Shown: piece after piece, positions 23,804 to 32,077 of the stretch | Position numbering within the stretch: the first letter of the stretch is position 1 | Layout of the letters: each line of letters opens with the position of its first letter | From: Bosea sp. Tri-49 | GTDB lineage: Bacteria; Pseudomonadota; Alphaproteobacteria; Rhizobiales; Beijerinckiaceae | Direction: 5' to 3' | Length of the DNA stretch: 64,000 nt | NCBI RefSeq assembly: GCF_003952665.1 | Contig: NZ_CP017946.1 | Span: 1,798,001-1,862,000 of the forward strand | Notes under the pieces: model-generated | Database searches by the model: none | What the model was told of the DNA's origin: nothing | What the model saw: only the letters and a program-made list of their open reading frames with translations | Position numbers and translations under genes: made by a program

Positions 23804-25305
23804 GCCGCCGCTTGCGGATACTGCGCGTACATCCAGGCGCCAATCGCCAGAATGTCGAGCGGGTCGACCCCGTCGAGATCCATATTGATGTTGCAGCGCG
23901 AGGCGTTGGTGGCGTCAGTCTCGACCTTGAGGCGCAGGGCGAACTCCCTGGTGTTGGTCAGGAGGCCGCGATTGACCAGGTCCTCGTGCAACGCGATCAG
24001 GTCGGCGAAGATATCGTCGTTCGTCGAGATCGACGGCAGATTGCCGGGATTGGTCCTGGCATAGGCCTTGTTACCGTGCCGGTAGGACAAGCCCGCGCGG
24101 ATGTAGCGCAGGCTGTGCGCGGCGATCGCGATCTGCTGGACGTTGCGGAATACCGTGTCGGGCATGCCGGCGGCGTTCATCCGCTCCATCGTGATGCACT
24201 TGCCGATCGCCACCTGGCCGACGGCGTTGACGCGATAGGTCGACATGCCGGAACCAAGCAGGACATTGTTGACCGCCTGTTTCGGCCAGCTGGTGCGGGC
24301 GCGCGGCGGGCGGATACCCTCGATGACGATGTCGCTCTGATTGCGCGCAGCATTGCCATTGGTGTCGTCGGCGAGCCAGGGCACCTGCCGCACGCCATAA
24401 CCGGCGACCCATTCCCAGCTCGGCGTCGGCGAGGCGTCGCGGCCGAGCGTCGAGATATGCCGGTCATTGCGGGCAACGCCGAAGGAGGTCTTGGCGCCGG
24501 TGTTGCCCGTCATCACCGTGATGTAGTGGCCGTAGAGCTGGTTGTTCCAGGCCCAACGGCCGGCGAGATCCGACAGCGCGGTCTGCACCAGGTCGAGATT
24601 GGTCGTGTCGCTGAAGGGCGAGATGATCCAGTCGAACAGCTCGTCGCCCAGCGCGGCAAGGGTCGCCGAGAGCGAGGCTGCGCCGGTCCCCGGGACTGAA
24701 TCGGCGAACGTCAGGTTGCCAGCGAAGATATTGCCGGGGATGCCCGGGTCGGCGAAGAGCTCGACCTCGTTCAGAAGCGTGCCGGCGTGGCGGCCGGTCA
24801 ACGTCACCACATTGGTCGCGACCGTTGCGGTGAACGGCAGATATGCCAGGGTCAGCGGGTCGACATAGGCGTTGACCGCCGCGGCGATGCTGGCGGCCGT
24901 CGTGCCTGCGGCCTCGGATGGACCGACATTGATCGAGAGCCGGCGCCCCGCGATCTCGACGACGCCGTCGCCGCCTGCAACCGGCAGCGTGCCGACCGTG
25001 ATGGTCTTCTGCGCCGCTGTGCCGGTGACCGGAACGGCCGAGAGCCAGATCTCCTGCACCGGCGCCTGGCGGCGTGCGAGGCGGAACATCTCGTAGAGCA
25101 TCGAGCCGACGCCGGCGAGCTGGGCCGCTTCGCCGAGCGTGGCGCAGATCGTCGGCGTGTCGGCGGGGAGCGAGCCGGTGCTCGATTTGTGGCCGCAGAG
25201 CAGCACGCGGGTCTTTGATTCGTATTGGCCGGCCGAATTGATCTCGGCAAAGATGCCCGGGTCGATCAGGCCACTGCCCGGGATGAAATTGAACAGGGTG
25301 GCCAT
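23800..25305 (-). CDS. Contractile tail sheath protein, Mu gpL-like
   Basis: The 501-aa protein shows the sheath pattern: an N-terminal FNFIPGSGLIDPGIFAEINS, central FDWIISPFSDTTNL (about 230) and WPKQAVNNVLLGSGMSTYRV (about 340), then the C-terminal interaction domain. This gene establishes that the phage has a contractile tail. It is followed upstream by the small DUF2635 gene, as in Mu-like clusters. Confidence 0.9.
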   Translation of the reverse strand: MATLFNFIPGSGLIDPGIFAEINSAGQYESKTRVLLCGHKSSTGSLPADTPTICATLGEAAQLAGVGSMLYEMFRLARRQAPVQEIWLSAVPVTGTAAQKTITVGTLPVAGGDGVVEIAGRRLSINVGPSEAAGTTAASIAAAVNAYVDPLTLAYLPFTATVATNVVTLTGRHAGTLLNEVELFADPGIPGNIFAGNLTFADSVPGTGAASLSATLAALGDELFDWIISPFSDTTNLDLVQTALSDLAGRWAWNNQLYGHYITVMTGNTGAKTSFGVARNDRHISTLGRDASPTPSWEWVAGYGVRQVPWLADDTNGNAARNQSDIVIEGIRPPRARTSWPKQAVNNVLLGSGMSTYRVNAVGQVAIGKCITMERMNAAGMPDTVFRNVQQIAIAAHSLRYIRAGLSYRHGNKAYARTNPGNLPSISTNDDIFADLIALHEDLVNRGLLTNTREFALRLKVETDATNASRCNINMDLDGVDPLDILAIGAWMYAQYPQAAA

Positions 25306-25343
25306 GAACGGCGCTCCGTTTCAGGGGTTGCGGGCTTGTGGGG

Positions 25344-25541
25344 TCAGGCCTTGGTCTTGCCAGCCGGCTTGGCCGGCGGCGGGATCAAGGTCTTGTCGGC
25401 GAGCATGGTCGCGAAGACCGGGTTCAGGATGGAGACATCGAAGGCCTCGTCCTGCGGCAGGTATCGGCCTCGAACGCCGGGCCAGGGCACGCGCTGCGTC
25501 GGGTCCGCCAGGACGACGGTCCGCATCTGCGGGTTGGTCAT
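25344..25541 (-). CDS. DUF2635 small tail-region protein
   Basis: The 65-aa protein has the family layout: basic start MRTVVLADPTQRVPWPGVRG, then LPQDEAFDV and a Pro/Lys-rich end. DUF2635 proteins lie between sheath and tail-terminator genes in Mu-like phages. The exact role is unknown. Confidence 0.7.
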   Translation of the reverse strand: MTNPQMRTVVLADPTQRVPWPGVRGRYLPQDEAFDVSILNPVFATMLADKTLIPPPAKPAGKTKA

Positions 25542-25552
25542 GTCGAGATCCT

Positions 25553-26365
25553 CTAGAGCGTGACCTTGCCGGCCACGTCGCCCTTGGGCGGAGTTGTGGT
25601 CGCATCCGGCGGGGCCGCCGGCGCATCGCCGGGCTGGCGGGCGAAGCGGGCGGCAAGCCGCACCTCGGCCAGCGCCGGAAATACGGCTCGGTTGCCGAGT
25701 GCGGCGGCGAGGGTGTCACAGACATTCCGGCCATAGCTGCCTTCCGGCAGTGCCCGCGCCACCTCCCGCAAGGGCGATGGCAGCGCCTCGAGGCCGGTCT
25801 CACCCGGATCAGGCCAGCGCGCGCCCTGATGGACGATGCAGTTGAACTCGACCCGGCGGGCGGAGAGCCGCATATCGAGATCGGCGTCGCGCCAGGGGTT
25901 CGAGGTGACCTCGTCAACCCGGTCGAGCACCAGGCAGAGCGGTGCGCTCATTCTGGCGTCGGCAATGCGCTGGCGGATCTGCTCCTCGATCATGTCGAGG
26001 AAGCCCTCGGCCATGGCGTCGGTACCGGCTGCCGGAGCGATCCAGACCTCGTCGTCGTGCCGGACGACGGCCGGCACCATGATCTCGAAGGCGAGCGTGG
26101 CGCGCTCGCGCCCGTCGCCATCGAAGAGAACATCCTGCGCGCTGCCGAGGGCTTCCGTCTTTGCCTCGTCAACGAAGACGGCAACACGCGGCGCGCGCCA
26201 CCGGGGCCCGTCATCGCTATCAGCCCTCTCATCGACCTCGATCGTCGAATCGAGCACGCGATCAGCGGCGAAAGTCGGCCAGGCTGGATCGGAGGCCCCC
26301 TGCAAGGCGAAGGGCGAGAGCGCCTCGATCACGGCAAGGCGCAGGGCGGTACGGGCGAGGGTCAT
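25553..26365 (-). CDS. Putative tail completion protein (Mu gp37 position), 270 aa
   Basis: No domain was firmly recognised. The protein is soluble, with a segment LRLAVIEALSPFALQGASDP at the start, acidic centre and a Pro-rich tail (APAAPPDATTTPPKGDV). It overlaps the 26365-26772 gene by one base and precedes DUF2635 and the sheath, the place where Mu-like phages encode tail terminator or completion proteins. The assignment rests on position. Confidence 0.5.
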   Translation of the reverse strand: MTLARTALRLAVIEALSPFALQGASDPAWPTFAADRVLDSTIEVDERADSDDGPRWRAPRVAVFVDEAKTEALGSAQDVLFDGDGRERATLAFEIMVPAVVRHDDEVWIAPAAGTDAMAEGFLDMIEEQIRQRIADARMSAPLCLVLDRVDEVTSNPWRDADLDMRLSARRVEFNCIVHQGARWPDPGETGLEALPSPLREVARALPEGSYGRNVCDTLAAALGNRAVFPALAEVRLAARFARQPGDAPAAPPDATTTPPKGDVAGKVTL

Positions 26366-26772
26366 CAGCTGATCCGGGTCAGGCCGAGATGCAGGCCGGC
26401 GAGCCCGTCCGGCATCGGCTCGCTGATGCGGAAGCGGACACCGGGATCGTCGTTGTAGGCGAGCTCATCACCCTGGCGTGGGCGCCAGGGCAGATCGACG
26501 ATCTTCACGCTCGCGACATGGCGTTGGCCGGCGACGCCCTGCTTGTGGGCGCCGGTCGGCGTCGGCATGCCCTGCCCGCCGATCTGCAGGCGCTCACTCC
26601 AGCGCGAACGGATCACCGGGACATCGTCCAACGGGTCGCGGCTCTCGTCCTCGACGGTCGGCCCGTTGCGGCCGGCTGGGCCGGGCTTCATCGGGTAGAT
26701 CGTGCAGGGATCGCCGAAGACGCCGACGGCCACGTCAAGCGCCATGGCATCGAGATCGTCGAAGGCGGACAT
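26365..26772 (-). CDS. Putative head-tail connector/attachment protein
   Basis: The 135-aa protein has the FGDPCTIYPMKPG motif near its start and a C-terminal WRPRQGDELAYNDDPGVRFR, similar in layout to small head-tail adaptors. It lies between the minor tail protein Z-like gene and the tail completion gene. Moderate certainty. Confidence 0.55.
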   Translation of the reverse strand: MSAFDDLDAMALDVAVGVFGDPCTIYPMKPGPAGRNGPTVEDESRDPLDDVPVIRSRWSERLQIGGQGMPTPTGAHKQGVAGQRHVASVKIVDLPWRPRQGDELAYNDDPGVRFRISEPMPDGLAGLHLGLTRIS

Positions 26773-27363
26773 TCAATAGCCCCTGAGCAAGTCGCCGACG
26801 ATGCGCTGCAACTCGACTGGCAGGCGGCGACCCGCCTGGCCCTCCCAGGTCGCGCGCGGCGCAGCCTGAGCCATTGCATCGGGCACGCCCGGCCCGGTCG
26901 GCCGGTCGAGCGCCCATTTGCCGGAGCCGATGCGGCGCCAAACGGCGTGAGAGATCTTCGAGCGCTTGCGGCGGGGAAATTTGCCGCCGAGATAGAACGA
27001 TCGTCCAATCGTCTTGCGTTGACCGAGCCAATTGATAGAGGCGCCAGCTGGCGCTTCTTTCGGCCCGTAATACATCGCCGGCAGGCCCTTGCCGAAGCCG
27101 GCGAGGGAGAAGACGAGCCGACCGGCCGATGCCCTCTTCGTGCTGGTGCGGCGCTTGATGACGTTTCCGACCGGCGCTTTCGCATAAGGATGCGAGCGCA
27201 GGCCGAGCGTCTTGCGCACCTGGCGGAGATAGGCCGTCTGCGTCGGGCCGCCGGTGCGGTTCAGCGCCCGGGCGATACGCGCCGGGGCGCGCTCTCCGGC
27301 CAGCTGCAGCAGCTTATCGAGCCCGTTGAGGTCGATATCGGTTCTGACCGACAGTTCGGACAT
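26773..27363 (-). CDS. Minor tail protein Z-like (GPZ family)
   Basis: The 196-aa basic protein has the family features RIARALNRTGGPTQTAYLRQ near residue 30 and a charged KRRTSTKRASAGRLVFSLAG core. In lambda-like systems gpZ acts at the head-tail interface. It starts one base before the stop of the next gene region and is packed tightly with both neighbours. Confidence 0.7.
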   Translation of the reverse strand: MSELSVRTDIDLNGLDKLLQLAGERAPARIARALNRTGGPTQTAYLRQVRKTLGLRSHPYAKAPVGNVIKRRTSTKRASAGRLVFSLAGFGKGLPAMYYGPKEAPAGASINWLGQRKTIGRSFYLGGKFPRRKRSKISHAVWRRIGSGKWALDRPTGPGVPDAMAQAAPRATWEGQAGRRLPVELQRIVGDLLRGY

Positions 27364-27364
27364 G

Positions 27365-27556
27365 TCACCGCCCCGCCCTCTGCGCCACAGCCGCCGCGGC
27401 AGCCGCGACTTTGCCGGCCAGCTTGGTTGCGTCGACCTTGACGCTCACCACGACCGCTTGTGCGGCCTGCGCCGCCTCGGACCAGGCGCCGCGCTGAAGC
27501 GCGCGAGCACCCTCCCCGATCAGCCGGCCGCGCTGCGCGCAGCCAGAGCAGGACAT
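27365..27556 (-). CDS. Small protein with CSGC motif, 63 aa
   Basis: ATG 27556 overlaps the stop of the decoration-type gene (TGATG), and the frame ends one base before the Z-like start. The product begins MSCSGCAQRGRLIGEGARAL and continues as an alanine-rich helix. Tight packing in the operon supports expression; function unknown. Confidence 0.5.
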   Translation of the reverse strand: MSCSGCAQRGRLIGEGARALQRGAWSEAAQAAQAVVVSVKVDATKLAGKVAAAAAAVAQRAGR

Positions 27557-27891
27557 CAGGCGACGATGCCGAGCGCGACCTCGACGGTCGTGTCGGCATT
27601 GATCCGCGCCTCGCGCGAGACACCGATCAGGGTGTTGTTGGTCGCGACGTTCGTGACCTTCTTGGCCGCGTCGTCCCAATAAAGCTTGGCGCCGACGAGC
27701 CAGTTAACTCCTGTCGCCTTGGGCAGGGACCAGACGCCGCGGCGATGGAGCGGGAAGATATCACCCTGTGCAGCGCTGTTGCCGGCGATGCCGAAGGTCG
27801 CGGCGATCAGATAGGCCGTGCCGGAGACGACGCCGCCGGTCGGCGCCGGCAGAGAAAGCGGGTCATCGGGCGCAATGTAGTTCGTGGCCAT
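27556..27891 (-). CDS. DUF2190 capsid-decoration-like protein
   Basis: The 111-aa protein has the DUF2190 pattern: N-terminal MATNYIAPDDPLSLPAPTGG, a central SLPKATGVNWLVGAKLYWDD and the closing NADTTVEVALGIVA. It lies just after the major capsid gene, the normal position for head decoration or fibre proteins. Confidence 0.75.
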   Translation of the reverse strand: MATNYIAPDDPLSLPAPTGGVVSGTAYLIAATFGIAGNSAAQGDIFPLHRRGVWSLPKATGVNWLVGAKLYWDDAAKKVTNVATNNTLIGVSREARINADTTVEVALGIVA

Positions 27892-27975
27892 GATGGCACT
27901 CCTGAGCGTGAGGGATAGGCCTTTCCAAAGCCCGCCGCGGCACGGCGGGCTCGGCGAAAGGCCGAAGGGCGTCGA

Positions 27976-29628
27976 TCAGGCGCCCGGGTTCTTGAAGAGG
28001 CCGCGAGGGTCGAGCGGGCTCGCGCCAGCGTCGATGCGGACCTTGAACTTCTTGCCGTCCACGTCCCAGTCCTCGTCCTGATCGAGGAAGGGCTCCTCGA
28101 CACCGTCGAGGAAGGAGACTTCAACCGTGTCGGCGGTCTTGTCGGCGGCGAGGTACCAGGCAGTTGCGGAGGCATCGTCCAGCCAGTCGGAGAAGACCGG
28201 TTCGACGAAGCCGCGCGCGCGGTTCTTGAGGCTGGGATTGGTCTGGCCGAGCTCGGTGACCGAGGTCAGCAGCTGGTCGACCTTGAACGCCTGGGCCACC
28301 GGGAACAGGCCGAACTTCGGCTTGATCCGGTAGCGCGTCTTGCTGTCCGTGCCGCCGGTGTGCTTGGTCCGCATCCAGCTCGCTGCCGCCTCGAAGGCAT
28401 CAGCGCTCGGAAGGCCGACAGCGGGTGCCCCACCGCCAGCGCCAGCGAGGTTGAGCCGGCTGGCATGGAAGAGCGGGTTGCCGCCCTGGAAGGCGGCATT
28501 GGCGACGAGCAGCGCGTAGGGGAGACTGTCGACAGTCATGCGCGCCGCGATACCCTGCTTGCGGGGGATATCGGTGAAGGCGTCGAGATCGTCGTTGATG
28601 ATCATCTCGCGGGTCAGCGAGAAGGCCTGGCCGAAGGTCGCCAGCATGACGGTGACCTTGCGGTCCGCCAGGGTGGCATACTCATAGGCCGTACCCTCGG
28701 GCTTCTTCTTCAGCATCGGCAGCGGGCCGACGCCATAGCGCGAAGCGATCTTGAAGTCGGAGAGCGAGCCCTTCTTCGTCCAGATCTGATAGGTGGTGTC
28801 CGCCGTTTCCCAGCCCGTCAGCATCGACTTGTTGGCGACGGCCTCGAGGATGACCGGGAAGTCGCCAGTGGCATGCATGCCGCCGGCCCGGGTCATGGTG
28901 AAGGCACGGCCGATCATCTGCAGGCGGTTGCCGGTCGTCGGAAGGCCGGCGCGGCTGAGAGCCTCCTCGGCAAGGCGCTCCAGCCGCATGCCGGTGAACT
29001 CGTTACGCTCGCCATCCTTATGGCCGGCGCGCAGCAGTAGTCCGCGGGTTGCGCCCTCGACGAGCTTGTCGCGGGCGTCCGCTTCAACGCGGGTCGTGCT
29101 CGTCGGCGTCTGCCGGGCAGCGAGCACGTCGAAAGCGGCGATGCGGAAGGCGTCGGCGGTGGTGCCCGAGGCAATCGCGTCGGCCGCCTCGGTGCCGGTG
29201 TAGCCGGCGCGCTTGGCGATATCGACGATGGCGGTGGAACGCGCGCGTTCGGCAAGCAGGGTTGCGGTGCCATCCGACGGGATCGCGGCGATGCGAGCCT
29301 CCTCGGCTGCGATCTGGGTTCGAACGCCATCGGCCTGCCTGATCAAGGTCCCGTGCTCCGCCTCGATCGCTCGGACGCGCTCGGGCTCAAGCCCATCGAT
29401 CACCTCGGCGAGCTTGCGTTCGGCCTGGCCGGTCAGATCGGTGAGCTGAGCGCGCAGCGCGATCAGAGCCGGCGTGGCGTGGAGCGCAAGACTGCCCCAG
29501 GACGGATCGACGGCGACACCTGCCCGCGCCAACGGAGCGGCTAGTGCGACGTCGGGATAAAAGGCCAGCGCCACGGCGAGCGCCAGCCCGGCGCAGATCG
29601 CGCCGAAGGCGAAGTTGCGACCCTTCAT
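27976..29628 (-). CDS. Major capsid protein with hydrophobic signal-like N-terminus
   Basis: The 550-aa protein's C-terminal 310 residues match the capsid part of prohead protease-capsid fusion proteins, related to Mu gpT (GMHATGDFPVILEAVANKSM, FSLTREMIINDDLDAFTDIP, NPLFHASRLNLAG). Residues about 60-120 are a coiled scaffold-like delta region. The first 31 residues (MKGRNFAFGAICAGLALAV, then FYPDVALA) read as a signal peptide or membrane anchor, which is odd for a capsid. The start is firm: AGGAG lies 8 bases upstream. The protease is a separate gene here. Confidence 0.85.
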   Translation of the reverse strand: MKGRNFAFGAICAGLALAVALAFYPDVALAAPLARAGVAVDPSWGSLALHATPALIALRAQLTDLTGQAERKLAEVIDGLEPERVRAIEAEHGTLIRQADGVRTQIAAEEARIAAIPSDGTATLLAERARSTAIVDIAKRAGYTGTEAADAIASGTTADAFRIAAFDVLAARQTPTSTTRVEADARDKLVEGATRGLLLRAGHKDGERNEFTGMRLERLAEEALSRAGLPTTGNRLQMIGRAFTMTRAGGMHATGDFPVILEAVANKSMLTGWETADTTYQIWTKKGSLSDFKIASRYGVGPLPMLKKKPEGTAYEYATLADRKVTVMLATFGQAFSLTREMIINDDLDAFTDIPRKQGIAARMTVDSLPYALLVANAAFQGGNPLFHASRLNLAGAGGGAPAVGLPSADAFEAAASWMRTKHTGGTDSKTRYRIKPKFGLFPVAQAFKVDQLLTSVTELGQTNPSLKNRARGFVEPVFSDWLDDASATAWYLAADKTADTVEVSFLDGVEEPFLDQDEDWDVDGKKFKVRIDAGASPLDPRGLFKNPGA

Positions 29629-29711
29629 GGTCGAGCTCCTGAGGTTGATCCGGGACAGATGGAGACGCCTCTCCTGCTGTCCCGGGACATGCAGGGGGCA
29701 AAGGCTTTGGT

Positions 29712-30356
29712 TCAGGCGGTCAGGTGCAGCGCCCGCATCCGCATGCGGGCCATGGCGGCCTGCATGCCGCCGATGACGGCGAGGCTGACCGGGAATGTGC
29801 GATCGTCATCCTGCGCTCTGACTTGTGCGCGGGCGTCTGCAGGAATGGTGACGAATGAGATTTCGTAGGGCGTCCAGCGCTCGACGATGCGCTTTTCGAT
29901 CTCGCCCTTCTTCTCGGCCTCGACGACGCGAGCCTGGTCGATGCTGTAGCCGACCGAGACGTTACGAACGATGCGCTCGCGCACCAGGCCGAACATGCGA
30001 TCCGCATCCGCATCGATCCCCGCGGAAGGAAAGCGGATCTGTGCGCGGCCTTCCGCGCCCTCGATCCAGCCGCGCTCGACGACGCCGACTTGCGAGCGCG
30101 AGGACCAGGTCGAATGGCTGTCGAGCGCCGGGGCGCCCAGATTGAGACGCTCGAGGTTTACCGCCTCGCGGCTCACCTGCAGGATTTCCTCGAACGGGAC
30201 CGAAGTATCCCATCCGGTCCAGCGCCGGCGCCGCACGGCCGCGCCGGTCGAGAACGTCACCGTCACTGTGCGCGCCTCGACATCGATCGCACCATCAGCG
30301 ATCGGCGCGAGCCGCTCCTGCAGCGGCAAGGCCGAGGGAATGTTACGAATCGCCAT
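29712..30356 (-). CDS. Prohead protease (HK97/Mu-related serine protease)
   Basis: The product is 214 aa from ATG 30356 (MAIRNIPSALPLQERL), overlapping the portal stop by 14 bases. Catalytic-region motifs are visible: a histidine in ALDSHSTWSSRSQVG, then RNVSVGYSI with the serine, and WTPYEISFVTIPADA. It should process the capsid precursor, consistent with the long N-terminal region of the adjacent capsid protein. Confidence 0.82.
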   Translation of the reverse strand: MAIRNIPSALPLQERLAPIADGAIDVEARTVTVTFSTGAAVRRRRWTGWDTSVPFEEILQVSREAVNLERLNLGAPALDSHSTWSSRSQVGVVERGWIEGAEGRAQIRFPSAGIDADADRMFGLVRERIVRNVSVGYSIDQARVVEAEKKGEIEKRIVERWTPYEISFVTIPADARAQVRAQDDDRTFPVSLAVIGGMQAAMARMRMRALHLTA

Positions 30357-31860
30357 TATCAGGCTCCCGCGGCGGCTCCGCCGTCGCATCCGTGATCTGC
30401 TGGCCCGTCCGCGTGCGCTGGCGGGCATCGGTGTCGAAGATCGCCCCAGCTTTGTCGGCCTCGGCGAAGAATTCGGCGTATTCCTGCATCACCTGGCGCC
30501 AGTCGCGGCCCCATGCCTCGACGAAGTCCTGCGGCGACATGCGTCCCGCCCGAACCGCGAGGATGTCGGCCTCGAGATCCTTCTTCGGATCGACGGGCTC
30601 ATGCGCGGGCATGACGTATTGCCTGGCATAACCGCCGGCCCGCGGGCGCAGCCGCCCGGCCATGATGGCGCGGTCGACCCAGCGCTCGCTGATCCGGTGC
30701 AGCGCCTGGGGCACGAGCATGTGCCACTGCGCGTCCGCGACCGAGCGGCGGAACTCCAGCAGTCCCGCGCGAAGGCTCGAATAGTTTGCCTGCGACAGGT
30801 CGCCGGTGAGCTGGTGATAAGTCAGGCCGACACCTGCCGAGATGCCCATCAGCGAGGCGCGGGCCACCGGTTCGAACGCGGTATTGGAAGCTGGCGAAAA
30901 GGGGACGATGTCCTCGCCGGCCCTGAGATATTCGACCATGCCGGGCCGGATCTTCTCGATCCGGTCCTTGCCCTGACCTCCAGCCTGGACCGCCTGTCCG
31001 ACGCTGGCCGTGCTGACGTTACCCTTGACGATCAGGCCGATCGCGGCCTCCATCCGGGCCTTGACGACGAGTGCGTCCATGAGGTCGGCGAAATCGCGTG
31101 CGGCCATCAGCACCGGGGCAAATACCGGTACGCCGCGCACCTGCCCCGGCCGAAGCCGGCGATAGAGATGGCAGAGCTCATCGCGCGGGATCAGGATCGA
31201 TTCCGTCCGCGCCTTGTCGAAGCGCCAGGGCTCGCCTGGTGCCTGGCGATGCAGCCAGTAGCCCAGTCGCTGATCCCAGTCGCCCAGCTCGACGCCGAGG
31301 CGCGCCCGCGAAGCATTGCCGGTCAGGGCCGAGGCATCGCGGCTTTCGTCGATGAGATCGCCCTCGCCAACCTGCAAGGCCAGCGGCACCGCGCGACCTT
31401 CCAAAAACGGCCGGTCGATCATGCGAATGATAGAATCCCCACCCTCGAGCTGCGCGCGCACCGCGAGCGTCAGGAGGCCAGTGAAGCTGGTCTCGCCCTC
31501 GATGTCGCAGGACTGGACCCATTCGTTCCAGAGCGCCTGCGCCTGCTTGTCGGCCAGCTTAGAGCCGGTGTCGAAGCGAACCGAGAGATCGGGGCTGACG
31601 ACATGGGTCGACAGCACGTCGAGCGCCCGGGCGCCGAGAAACGTGTTGCGCACCAGTTCGCGAGAACGCTCGCGCAGCGCCGGCAATGCTTTGCCGACCG
31701 AGGCGTTGGCAGAACGCTCGCCGCGGCGGAAGGAGGCGCTGCGGCGGCCCTTCTGGGCGCCATCATAGCCGCGGACCTCATCGAGGACCTGGCGCGAGAG
31801 ATGGCGACGCAGGGCTGCTCCCGGTGCGACCCAGCCGATTGCCTTGTCGAGCAGGTTCAT
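30343..31860 (-). CDS. Lambda-family portal protein
   Basis: The 505-aa protein follows the lambda gpB pattern: EVRGYDGAQKGRR near residue 28, RSRELVRNTFLGARALDVL (about 65-83), then LTLAVRAQLEGGDSIIRM and LTGDLSQANYSSLRAGLLEF (about 352-371). It forms the dodecameric DNA gate of the head and sits downstream of terminase and the gpW-like gene. Confidence 0.92.
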   Translation of the reverse strand: MNLLDKAIGWVAPGAALRRHLSRQVLDEVRGYDGAQKGRRSASFRRGERSANASVGKALPALRERSRELVRNTFLGARALDVLSTHVVSPDLSVRFDTGSKLADKQAQALWNEWVQSCDIEGETSFTGLLTLAVRAQLEGGDSIIRMIDRPFLEGRAVPLALQVGEGDLIDESRDASALTGNASRARLGVELGDWDQRLGYWLHRQAPGEPWRFDKARTESILIPRDELCHLYRRLRPGQVRGVPVFAPVLMAARDFADLMDALVVKARMEAAIGLIVKGNVSTASVGQAVQAGGQGKDRIEKIRPGMVEYLRAGEDIVPFSPASNTAFEPVARASLMGISAGVGLTYHQLTGDLSQANYSSLRAGLLEFRRSVADAQWHMLVPQALHRISERWVDRAIMAGRLRPRAGGYARQYVMPAHEPVDPKKDLEADILAVRAGRMSPQDFVEAWGRDWRQVMQEYAEFFAEADKAGAIFDTDARQRTRTGQQITDATAEPPREPDNGDS

Positions 31861-31864
31861 CGGA

Positions 31865-32074
31865 TCAATCGCGGGTAAATTGCGTGATGGCGGTCCGTTG
31901 CGGAGCCAGCGGGCCGGCGACCTCCTCCTCCATGTCGGCGAGGATTTCTTTCATTTCGGCGAGCGAGCGATACTCGACGACGCGGCGGGTCTCGCCGGAG
32001 CCGTATTCGACCCGCCGCGCGCCGGTCTTGATCGCTTTCTTCAAGGCGTCGATATCGGCTTGCGTCCAGGCCAT
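31865..32074 (-). CDS. Head-tail joining protein, lambda gpW-like
   Basis: This 69-aa protein with WTQADIDALKKAIKTGAR at its start, then RRVVEYRSLAEMKEILADME, matches the size and pattern of gpW-type joiners. It lies 3 bases from the terminase stop and 4 bases from the portal start, the lambda order A-W-B. Confidence 0.82.
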   Translation of the reverse strand: MAWTQADIDALKKAIKTGARRVEYGSGETRRVVEYRSLAEMKEILADMEEEVAGPLAPQRTAITQFTRD

Positions 32075-32077
32075 GGC

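Noticed and set aside
29971..31878. Plus-strand open frame of 635 codons opposite the portal and protease genes
   Set aside because: Composition is that of a shadow (Arg/Gly-rich, no motifs), while the minus strand encodes a lambda-type portal.
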